DNA of 13,554 bases from assembly GCA_002471375.1 (NCBI GenBank), contig DKPV01000080.1:1-13554 (forward strand), written 5' to 3'. Each line of letters starts with the position of its first letter. The stretch's first letter is position 1. Under the pieces are notes generated by a model, which made no database searches, had not been told where the DNA came from, and was given only the letters and a program-made list of their open reading frames with translations. Origin of the DNA: Flavobacteriales bacterium UBA7325 (GTDB lineage Bacteria > Bacteroidota > Bacteroidia > Flavobacteriales_D > Crocinitomicaceae). This document shows, in pieces, positions 1-5,750 of the stretch. The position numbers were made by a program, and so were the translations under genes.

Positions 1-1966
1 CAAGATTGAATCTCATAACCATCCAAGTGCACTAGAGCCATATCAGGGAGCTGCAACAGGTGTTGGAGGAATTAACCGCGATATTTTCACGATGGGAGCT
101 CGACCGATTGCTCAGTTGAACTCTCTACGATTTGGAAATATTGAAGAGGATCGTACAAAGTGGTTAGTGAAAGGTGTCGTTAAAGGAATCGGTGATTACG
201 GGAATTCATTTGGAATTCCAATCGTAGGAGGTGAGGTATTCTTTGATGAGTCTTACAATACGAATCCACTAGTTAATGCCTTTTCTGCGGGGATTATGGA
301 TCCTAAGAAAGTGATTTCAGCTACTTCAACTGGTCCAGGAAATCCAGTATTTATTGTTGGTTCGTCAACAGGTAAAGATGGTATTGCTGGAGCTGCATTC
401 GCATCTAAAGATATCACAGAAGATTCTGCAAATGATCTTCCATCTGTTCAAGTAGGTGATCCATTTATGGAAAAATTACTGCTAGAGGCGACAATGGAAT
501 TGTCAGAGACAGATGCTATTGTTGGTATGCAAGATATGGGAGCAGCAGGGATTACATGCTCATCATGTGAGATGTCTGCCGCAGGAGATAACGTTGGGAT
601 GGACATTGACTTGTCTAAAGTTCCAACAAGACAGGCTAACATGCTTCCATACGAGATTCTTCTTTCTGAATCTCAGGAACGAATGCTAATCGTTGTACAA
701 AAAGGAAAAGAAAAAGTCGTAAAAGACATATTTGATAAATGGGATTTACACGCTGAAGAAATTGGAGTTGTCACGGAAGGTGGACAAGTTCGATATTTCG
801 TTGGTGATGAATTAGTAGGAGATGTTCCTGCTGAGTCATTAGTTCTAGGTGGTGGAGCTCCTGTTTATGAAAGAGAATATACAGAGCCTGCATACTATCA
901 AGAGTTCAAGAAGTTTGACATGGAATCTGTTGAGCAACCGGAAAACTTGAAAGAAGTAGGGTTTAAACTATTGTCTCACCCAAATATCGCTTCAAAACGT
1001 TGGGTTTACGAACAGTATGATTCAATGGTTGGTGCAAGAAATATGGTCACGAACAGACCATCAGATGCAGGAATCGTAAACATTAAAGGAACAAATCGCG
1101 CCCTTGCTATGACAGTGGATTGTAATTCACGTTATGTAAATGCAGATCCACATGTTGGAACAATGATTGCCGTTTCTGAAGCAGCAAGAAATATTCGATG
1201 TGCAGGAGGTGTGCCGAGTGCAATTACAAACTGCTTGAACTTCGGTAACCCATACAATCCAGAATCGTTCTGGCAATTTGTTGGGGCAATTAAAGGGATG
1301 TCTGAGGCATGTCTTAAATTTAATACTCCAGTTACAGGAGGAAACGTTTCATTCTACAATCAAACATCGAAAGATGGAGTTGAGATACCAGTTTTCCCGA
1401 CCCCAACTATTGGAATGATTGGATTAGTTGAAGACAAGGAGAAGGTAATGACACTCGACTTCAAACAAAAAGGAGATTTGATCTTTATTCTCGGGCAATC
1501 ACACAATGATATTAGTTCTTCAGAATACTTAGTTTCTCATCATGGAATCGATGCTTCGCCAGCACCATACTTCAATTTGGAAGAGGAGTTCGCAATGCAC
1601 GATGAGTTATATGCACTTATTCAAAACGGCTTGATTAATGCGGCACACGATATCGCTGATGGCGGTTTGTTTGTAGCTGCTACTGAAATGGCGATGCCAA
1701 GAGAATTAGGTTTTGATATTGTTACTGATTCAGAAGTTCGAGAAGATGCATTCTTATTCGGAGAAGGACAAGGAAGAGTTCTTGTTACTGTTGATGAGGA
1801 TAATGAAGATGACTTTATCGAGCACATGGCAGAGTCTAACGTGAGCTTCACGTTGCTTGGACATGTAACAAAAGGGAAGATGATGATCGATGATGAGCAT
1901 TATGGTTTCATACAAGAGGCAAAAGCTACCTACGACAATTCACTTGCTAAGCACCTTGAAAATTAG
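1..1966 (+). CDS. purL: Phosphoribosylformylglycinamidine synthase II, short form (5'-truncated)
   Basis: This subunit makes FGAM from FGAR and ATP, the fourth step of cytosolic purine synthesis. The frame is open from base 2 and enters mid-gene: the first residues read KIESHNHPSALEPYQGAATG, the PurL ATP/Mg-binding signature. The ATG at 92 is therefore internal (in FTMGARPIA). About 654 residues are visible. Two AIRS-type halves follow each other: VGDPFMEKLLLEA, GMQDMGAAGIT and LSESQERML in the first, and TVDCNSRYVNADP, NCLNFGNP and TPVTGGNVSFYNQ in the second. The protein stops after the second half with no glutaminase domain. This matches the roughly 740-residue short form, so about 90 N-terminal residues are missing, and ammonia should come from separate PurQ and PurS. 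The DUF4290 gene starts 23 bases downstream. Family assignment is very secure. Confidence 0.97.
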   Translation, partial: KIESHNHPSALEPYQGAATGVGGINRDIFTMGARPIAQLNSLRFGNIEEDRTKWLVKGVVKGIGDYGNSFGIPIVGGEVFFDESYNTNPLVNAFSAGIMDPKKVISATSTGPGNPVFIVGSSTGKDGIAGAAFASKDITEDSANDLPSVQVGDPFMEKLLLEATMELSETDAIVGMQDMGAAGITCSSCEMSAAGDNVGMDIDLSKVPTRQANMLPYEILLSESQERMLIVVQKGKEKVVKDIFDKWDLHAEEIGVVTEGGQVRYFVGDELVGDVPAESLVLGGGAPVYEREYTEPAYYQEFKKFDMESVEQPENLKEVGFKLLSHPNIASKRWVYEQYDSMVGARNMVTNRPSDAGIVNIKGTNRALAMTVDCNSRYVNADPHVGTMIAVSEAARNIRCAGGVPSAITNCLNFGNPYNPESFWQFVGAIKGMSEACLKFNTPVTGGNVSFYNQTSKDGVEIPVFPTPTIGMIGLVEDKEKVMTLDFKQKGDLIFILGQSHNDISSSEYLVSHHGIDASPAPYFNLEEEFAMHDELYALIQNGLINAAHDIADGGLFVAATEMAMPRELGFDIVTDSEVREDAFLFGEGQGRVLVTVDEDNEDDFIEHMAESNVSFTLLGHVTKGKMMIDDEHYGFIQEAKATYDNSLAKHLEN

Positions 1967-1989
1967 TATTTTCGAGCATTAATAGATTT

Positions 1990-2679
1990 ATGGAATACAA
2001 CACATCACGTGGAGACTTATTGCTCCCAGAATACGGGAGGAACGTCCAAAATATGATTCAACATGCCATGGGCATAGAAGATCGGGAGACGAGAAATAAG
2101 GCTGCTCAAGCTATCATTGAGGTGATGGGGCAATTGAATCCTCACTTGAGAGATGTTGACGACTACAAGCATAAGCTTTGGACGCACCTCTTTGTTATGT
2201 CGGATTTTAAATTGGAAGTTGATTCACCATTTGAAATTCCTTCGCGCGAATCACTTGTGGAAAGTCCAGATACTATGGATTATCCTAAAGCAAAAATTCG
2301 ATTTGGACATTTTGGAAAGTACACGCAAAATATTCTTGAACTTGCAGACTCTATTGAAGATGAAGCCGAGCTTCAATACTTGACGAAATCAATGGCGAAC
2401 TTCATGAAGAAGCAATTCTTGATGCACAACAATAGAGCGGTTGAAAATCACGTAATCGCTGAGCAGCTTTTCGAACTTTCGAATGGAAAGTTGAAATTGG
2501 AAAATCCAGATGAGTTAACTAGTACAAATCAGTTACTCAAAACACTTGGATTAAACAATCCTCCAAAGAACCAAAAAGGGAAAGGGAAGGGAAAGAACAA
2601 TAACAATAACAATAACAATAACAATCGTAGAGGTTCGCAGAATAATAGAAACAGAAACTCGAATCGATCAAAAAAATAA
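1990..2679 (+). CDS. DUF4290 family protein with Asn/Lys-rich tail
   Basis: This 229-residue soluble protein has no assigned function that I know of. Residues 1-190 look folded and helical, with MEYNTSRGDLLLPEYGRNVQ at the start and a RFGHFGKYTQNILELADSIED segment near 104-124; I match this to DUF4290, a family I know from Bacteroidetes. From about residue 191 the chain becomes low complexity: a KGKGKGK run, ten consecutive Asn (203-212), then a tail of Arg, Asn, Ser and Lys. Such a basic, polar tail would suit RNA or membrane-surface binding, but that is inference. There is no signal peptide or membrane span. It lies 23 bases after purL and 8 bases before murA, probably co-transcribed with murA. 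The start at 1990 is the first in-frame ATG and fits the conserved N-terminus. Confidence 0.85.
   Translation: MEYNTSRGDLLLPEYGRNVQNMIQHAMGIEDRETRNKAAQAIIEVMGQLNPHLRDVDDYKHKLWTHLFVMSDFKLEVDSPFEIPSRESLVESPDTMDYPKAKIRFGHFGKYTQNILELADSIEDEAELQYLTKSMANFMKKQFLMHNNRAVENHVIAEQLFELSNGKLKLENPDELTSTNQLLKTLGLNNPPKNQKGKGKGKNNNNNNNNNNRRGSQNNRNRNSNRSKK
2596..2625 (+). repeat. Five tandem AACAAT hexamers coding for ten Asn
   Basis: Five perfect copies of AACAAT run head to tail inside the 3' end of the DUF4290 gene and encode Asn203-Asn212. Each unit is two codons, so gain or loss of whole units would keep the frame and only alter the length of the low-complexity tail. Confidence 0.9.
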
Positions 2680-2687
2680 TCGACTGA

Positions 2688-3995
2688 ATGGCTTCATTTG
2701 AAATCCACGGTGGAAAGCCGCTTAAAGGTGAATTAATTCCACAAGGAGCAAAGAACGAAGCGCTACAGGTAATATGTGCGCCACTTCTTACTAGCGAAAA
2801 AGTAACAATCTCGAACATTCCAGACATCGTTGATGTCAACAAACTAATCGGACTCATGCAAGCCATGGGGGTGAAGGTTGAAAAAGTTGAGAAAGGAACC
2901 TATATTTTTCAAGCGAAAAATGTTGACCTAGAATACCTGCAGTCAGAAGATTTTAAGATACGTGCTAGTTCATTAAGAGGATCAGTAATGATCGTTGGAC
3001 CAATGCTGGCGAGATTTGGCGTTGGTTATTTACCAAAACCTGGTGGAGATAAAATTGGTCGCCGAAGATTAGATACGCACTTTGCAGGAATGAAAATGCT
3101 TGGAGCTGCATTCAATTATGATGCAGGGGAGCACTTTTACGCAGTAGAGGGTAAGAAATTGAAAGGGACTTACATCCATATGGATGAGGCTTCTGTAACT
3201 GGGACAGCGAATATTGTTATGGCCGCAGTTCATGCTGAAGGAGAAACCGTAATCTACAATGCAGCTTGTGAACCTTATTTGCAACAGTTATGTCGAATGC
3301 TTAATTCGATGGGTGCAAAAATAGAAGGACTCGGATCAAATAGACTTACAATCAAAGGGGTGAAGAAACTTGGAGGATGTTTCCACAGGATTCTTCCAGA
3401 CATGATTGAAATAGGCTCATTTATTGGTCTAGCAGCAATGACCCAATCAGAGATTACAATTAAAGATGTTAGCTGGGAGAATCTAGGAATTATACCCACA
3501 ATATTCCGTCGACTTGGAATCAAGTTGGAGAAAAAAGGAGATGATATCTACATTCCAAAACAAAAAAGCTACGAAATCGAGAAGTTCATTGATGGTTCAA
3601 TTATGACTATCTCTGATGCGCCTTGGCCAGGCTTCACACCTGATCTTCTCTCGATTATTCTTGTTGTTGCTACACAAGCTAAAGGGTCTGTATTGATTCA
3701 TCAAAAAATGTTTGAATCGAGATTGTTCTTCACGGATAAATTGATTGACATGGGGGCAAGAATTATCTTGTGTGATCCGCATAGAGCAACTGTAATTGGT
3801 TTGAACAGAGAACATGATTTAAGAGGTATTCAGATGACATCTCCTGATATTCGTGCAGGTGTTTCGCTTTTAATTGCTGCACTTTCAGCGAAAGGGAAGA
3901 GCGTTATACATAACATTGAACAAATTGACCGTGGTTACCAGGATATCGATATTCGATTGAATAATTTGGGAGCGGACATTAGAAGAATAGGATAA
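2688..3995 (+). CDS. murA: UDP-N-acetylglucosamine 1-carboxyvinyltransferase, Asp-type active site
   Basis: MurA transfers enolpyruvate from PEP to UDP-GlcNAc in the cytosol, the first committed step of peptidoglycan synthesis. The 435 residues span both EPT domains. Visible landmarks are Lys22-Asn23 in GAKNEAL, the active-site loop KPGGDKIGRRRLDTH, Asp319 in DAPWPGFTPDL (equivalent to E. coli Asp305), and Arg389 in SPDIRAGVSLL (equivalent to Arg397). The residue aligned with the catalytic Cys115 of E. coli is Asp121 (codon 3048-3050). Cys-to-Asp MurA enzymes such as those of Mycobacterium and Chlamydia stay active but are not alkylated by fosfomycin, so insensitivity to that drug is predicted. 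The ATG at 2688 lies 8 bases after the DUF4290 stop. The stop overlaps the next start by one base (TAATG), indicating translational coupling. Confidence 0.97.
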   Translation: MASFEIHGGKPLKGELIPQGAKNEALQVICAPLLTSEKVTISNIPDIVDVNKLIGLMQAMGVKVEKVEKGTYIFQAKNVDLEYLQSEDFKIRASSLRGSVMIVGPMLARFGVGYLPKPGGDKIGRRRLDTHFAGMKMLGAAFNYDAGEHFYAVEGKKLKGTYIHMDEASVTGTANIVMAAVHAEGETVIYNAACEPYLQQLCRMLNSMGAKIEGLGSNRLTIKGVKKLGGCFHRILPDMIEIGSFIGLAAMTQSEITIKDVSWENLGIIPTIFRRLGIKLEKKGDDIYIPKQKSYEIEKFIDGSIMTISDAPWPGFTPDLLSIILVVATQAKGSVLIHQKMFESRLFFTDKLIDMGARIILCDPHRATVIGLNREHDLRGIQMTSPDIRAGVSLLIAALSAKGKSVIHNIEQIDRGYQDIDIRLNNLGADIRRIG

Positions 3996-4513
3996 TGAGA
4001 GGACTTATAGTTTTACTGGCATTCGGATTGCTGAGCACATTGAATTCATTTGCCCAGACAGCAATTGGGGATAAAGCACCAGATATTGTGTTGATTTCAC
4101 CAGAGGGTAAAGAGGTAAAACTATCGAGCTTAAAGGGTAAAATGGTACTTATTGATTTCTGGGCATCTTGGTGTCGACCTTGTAGACGTGAAAACCCCAA
4201 TGTGGTTGAAGCGTATGCCAAGTATGGAAAATCGAAATTTAAAAATGCAAAGAGATTTGAGATTTATAGCGTTTCTCTAGATCGAAAAAAAGAACCTTGG
4301 ATAGCTGCAATTGAAGCGGATAACTTGACTTGGAAAAATCACGGTTACGATGAAGGAAATAAAACTGCTAAAGAGTACGGAGTTTATTCAATCCCAACCG
4401 CTTTCTTAATTGATGGAAATGGGTTTATTGTGGCATCAGGAGCTGATGTTCGCGGGATGCAACTTCACGTTCAGCTCGACAATCAGCTAAAGAAGAAAAA
4501 GAAGAAAAAGTAA
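3995..4513 (+). CDS. Secreted TlpA-like thioredoxin-fold thiol-disulfide oxidoreductase
   Basis: This 172-residue protein starts with a Sec signal peptide (hydrophobic residues 4-14, probable cleavage after FAQ near residue 21), so it should act in the periplasm or on the envelope. The mature part is a TlpA/ResA/AhpC-TSA thioredoxin fold: IGDKAPDIVLISPEGKEVKL, then FWASWCRPCRRENPNV with redox cysteines C60 and C63, and the cis-Pro loop at YSIPTAFLID (Pro134). Family members reduce disulfides, often of cytochrome c or envelope proteins; the substrate here cannot be read from sequence. The C-terminus is seven consecutive lysines (166-172). Translation appears coupled to murA through a one-base overlap, and the next small gene begins 4 bases after the stop. 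Confidence 0.9.
   Translation: MRGLIVLLAFGLLSTLNSFAQTAIGDKAPDIVLISPEGKEVKLSSLKGKMVLIDFWASWCRPCRRENPNVVEAYAKYGKSKFKNAKRFEIYSVSLDRKKEPWIAAIEADNLTWKNHGYDEGNKTAKEYGVYSIPTAFLIDGNGFIVASGADVRGMQLHVQLDNQLKKKKKKK
4490..4510 (+). repeat. Purine-only AAG/AAA tract coding for a Lys7 C-terminus
   Basis: The last seven sense codons of the thioredoxin-like gene are all AAG or AAA, in a 24-base purine-only run (4487-4510 is interrupted only by the preceding Leu codon). It encodes Lys166-Lys172. The tract is prone to replication slippage and consecutive Lys codons can slow ribosomes just before the stop. Confidence 0.8.
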
Positions 4514-4517
4514 AAAG

Positions 4518-4673
4518 ATGATTTACTTCTTCGCCATGCTCATTCTAGCGAGTGCGGCATTTTTCGTAGGTGTAATTATTCGAATCCTTCGGGAGAGAAG
4601 AGACAAATCCAACCCCAACATATCGGAAACTTCTATCCGAGACAATCGTTTTAAGAACAAAATGCTGAGATGA
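4518..4673 (+). CDS. Small single-span membrane protein, 51 residues, unknown
   Basis: I do not recognise this protein. The ATG at 4518 opens a 51-codon frame ending in TGA at 4671-4673. Residues 1-24 form one hydrophobic segment (MIYFFAMLILASAAFFVGVI and onward), followed at once by a basic stretch RILRERRDK and a polar tail ending NKMLR. By the positive-inside rule the tail should be cytoplasmic. It starts 4 bases after the thioredoxin-like stop, so it would be the last cistron of the murA group. Support comes from the tight spacing and the coherent membrane-protein layout. It has no close match to CcoS or other small proteins I can recall, and it could be a chance frame. Confidence 0.55.
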   Translation: MIYFFAMLILASAAFFVGVIIRILRERRDKSNPNISETSIRDNRFKNKMLR

Positions 4674-4674
4674 T

Positions 4675-4690
4675 ATCTTGGATACAAGAT
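4675..4690. repeat. Inverted repeat ATCTTG-N4-CAAGAT
   Basis: A perfect 6-bp stem with a four-base loop sits directly after the small membrane-protein stop. A T-rich run occurs only about 17 bases later (4707-4713), so it does not form a canonical intrinsic terminator, though it may stabilise the 3' end of the murA-group transcript. Confidence 0.35.
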
Positions 4691-4710
4691 CTGTAATTTA
4701 AAATGCTTTT

Positions 4711-4735
4711 TTTGGATTCTTTTTGTTACCTTTTG
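4711..4735 (+). promoter_or_regulatory. Possible promoter for the lipoprotein gene
   Basis: The T-rich gap contains TACCTTTTG at 4727-4735, close to the Bacteroidetes -7 consensus TAnnTTTG but with one extra T, and a TTTG at 4711-4714. The spacing between them (about 12 bp) is shorter than the usual spacing of -33 and -7 elements. This is a weak candidate, listed because the 105-bp gap needs some promoter if the downstream lipoprotein is transcribed independently. Confidence 0.25.
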
Positions 4736-4778
4736 ATTGTCTGCACATTATGTAATAGAAACCATAAAAACTCTAATC

Positions 4779-4997
4779 ATGAAAATCTTTCTATTATTAC
4801 TTATTCCAGCGAGCGTATTGCTGTCATGCGGATCTCAAGAAGTAACATCGTCAGGATCAAATCCTGAAGTTAATGAGGACTTTGTATCTGCCATACAGCC
4901 AATTCAAAATGTAGATAACGCACAAGTAGTCTATCGTATTGATGCGCAAAATCCTGAGGAAATACAGTTAAAAAGAGGGCGAAATCTACTATTTTAA
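4779..4997 (+). CDS. Small orphan lipoprotein, 72 residues
   Basis: The protein starts MKIFLLLLIPASVLLSCGSQ: a short hydrophobic signal ending in the lipobox LLSC, with lipidation expected at Cys17. That leaves a mature chain of about 55 residues with an acidic, Ser-rich linker and no domain I recognise (it ends in EIQLKRGRNLLF). The ATG at 4779 is preferred to an in-frame TTG at 4737, because the extra 14 residues would precede the signal peptide and the TTG overlaps a possible promoter. It is likely anchored to the inner or outer membrane. It stands alone between the murA group and the grpE regulatory region. A degraded fragment of a larger lipoprotein is possible. Confidence 0.6.
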   Translation: MKIFLLLLIPASVLLSCGSQEVTSSGSNPEVNEDFVSAIQPIQNVDNAQVVYRIDAQNPEEIQLKRGRNLLF

Positions 4998-5023
4998 TAT
5001 TCGAGGTGAGGAAATATCTATCA

Positions 5024-5042
5024 ACTAGGACAGATCCCTAGT
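5024..5042. repeat. Inverted repeat ACTAGG-N7-CCTAGT
   Basis: A perfect 6-bp inverted repeat lies 27 bases after the lipoprotein stop. There is no T-run after it, so it is not a clear terminator. It may be part of the regulatory region upstream of grpE or a weak transcript end. Confidence 0.35.
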
Positions 5043-5058
5043 ATCAATTTATCCAGGC

Positions 5059-5130
5059 CTGACAGCGAGTCAGAATCCTCAATTTCTGCCAACTTTACAT
5101 CTTTAAATACATTTTTCCTGACACTATGTC
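5059..5130 (+). promoter_or_regulatory. Candidate activator sites: three CTGMCA elements upstream of grpE
   Basis: Three related elements occur in the grpE upstream region. CTGACAGCGAGTCAG at 5059-5073 is a perfect 5-bp inverted repeat. CTGCCA lies at 5086-5091. CTGACACTATGTC at 5118-5130 contains GACA-N3-TGTC. Relative to a start site near 5170, they would lie at about -111, -84 and -52, a range used by enhancer-binding proteins that activate sigma-54 promoters. Binding and identity of the regulator are inference. Confidence 0.4.
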
Positions 5131-5142
5131 TAGTTTCTCAGA

Positions 5143-5158
5143 TTGGCAGTATCTTTGC
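5143..5158 (+). promoter_or_regulatory. Putative sigma-54 (-24/-12) promoter of grpE-dnaJ
   Basis: TTGGCAGTATCTTTGC fits the RpoN consensus TTGGCAC-N5-TTGCW: GG is at 5145-5146 and GC at 5157-5158, exactly 12 bp apart, and TGGCA and TTGC are both intact. The predicted start is near 5170, leaving a leader of about 21 bases before the grpE ATG at 5191. The same bases include TATCTTTG (5150-5157), a perfect Bacteroidetes -7 element TAnnTTTG. A primary-sigma promoter is therefore an alternative, but I see no matching TTTG element at the required distance upstream (around 5125-5131). Confidence 0.5.
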
Positions 5159-5190
5159 CTTTGAAGTTTCAAGAAAAAATTGAATTGCGC

Positions 5191-5730
5191 ATGTCAGAAG
5201 ATAAAGAAGTGAAAAACGAGAAGGAGGAAGTGGATAACACACAAGATGTGAATGAAACTGAGCAGGAGACTGTTGAGACTCCATCGGAGCCTACACTTGA
5301 AGATAAATACCAAGAGTTAAACGATAAGTATTTACGAATTCACGCTGAATTTGATAACTATCGAAAGAGAACGAACAAGGAGAAGCTAGATATTATTGGT
5401 ACTGCCAATGCAGGACTCTTGAAGGATCTAATTCCAGTGATCGATGATTTCGAGCGTGCAATAGTAAATAACGACGAAGTGGATGACATCGAGAGCGTAA
5501 AGGAAGGGTTTAAACTTATTTTCAATAAGTACAAGACTACCTTAGAGTCGAAAGGTTTGAAAGGCATGGACGCCGTTGGAGAAGCGTTTGATAGTGAAGT
5601 TCATGAAGCAATTGCAAATGTTCCAGCTCCAACTAAAAAGATGAAAGGCAAAGTAATTGACTCTGTGGAGAAAGGTTATTTCCTTGGTGATAAGGTAATC
5701 CGTTATGCGAAGGTTGTCGTGGGTCAATAA
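5191..5730 (+). CDS. grpE: Nucleotide exchange factor GrpE
   Basis: GrpE releases ADP from DnaK and so drives the Hsp70 cycle in the cytosol. The 179 residues comprise an acidic disordered N-terminus (1-35), a long coiled-coil dimerisation helix (about 36-85, with EDKYQELNDKYLRIHAEFDN), and the C-terminal beta domain with the family signatures GEAFDSEVHEAI (130-141) and VIDSVEKGYFLGDKVIRYAK (155-174). The ATG at 5191 is chosen because the in-frame TTG at 5143 lies inside the promoter -24 element and would add 16 residues not typical of the family. dnaJ follows after 20 bases. dnaK is not in the window. Expression is probably stress-regulated, given the structured upstream region. Confidence 0.95.
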   Translation: MSEDKEVKNEKEEVDNTQDVNETEQETVETPSEPTLEDKYQELNDKYLRIHAEFDNYRKRTNKEKLDIIGTANAGLLKDLIPVIDDFERAIVNNDEVDDIESVKEGFKLIFNKYKTTLESKGLKGMDAVGEAFDSEVHEAIANVPAPTKKMKGKVIDSVEKGYFLGDKVIRYAKVVVGQ

Positions 5731-5750
5731 TTTGCGCTAGTAGAAAGATT

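Noticed and set aside
92..94. ATG at 92 as the purL start
   Set aside because: The frame is open to base 2 and encodes the conserved PurL HNHPS motif upstream, so the ATG is internal and the gene is cut by the window edge.
4017..4032. A second sigma-54-like sequence, TGGCA-N6-TTGCT
   Set aside because: It lies inside the coding sequence for the thioredoxin-like signal peptide, has no gene start just downstream and no upstream repeats. It is probably chance, and shows the core motif alone is weak evidence.
4675..4713. Hairpin ATCTTG/CAAGAT plus later T-run as a terminator
   Set aside because: The stem is AT-rich and only 6 bp, and the T-run begins about 17 bases after it, too far for an intrinsic terminator.
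4737..4778. In-frame TTG at 4737 as the lipoprotein start
   Set aside because: The added residues would precede a classic lipoprotein signal peptide that begins properly at the ATG at 4779.
5143..5190. In-frame TTG at 5143 as a longer start for grpE
   Set aside because: It lies inside the TTGGCA -24 element, upstream of the predicted transcription start, and the added 16 residues are not typical of GrpE.
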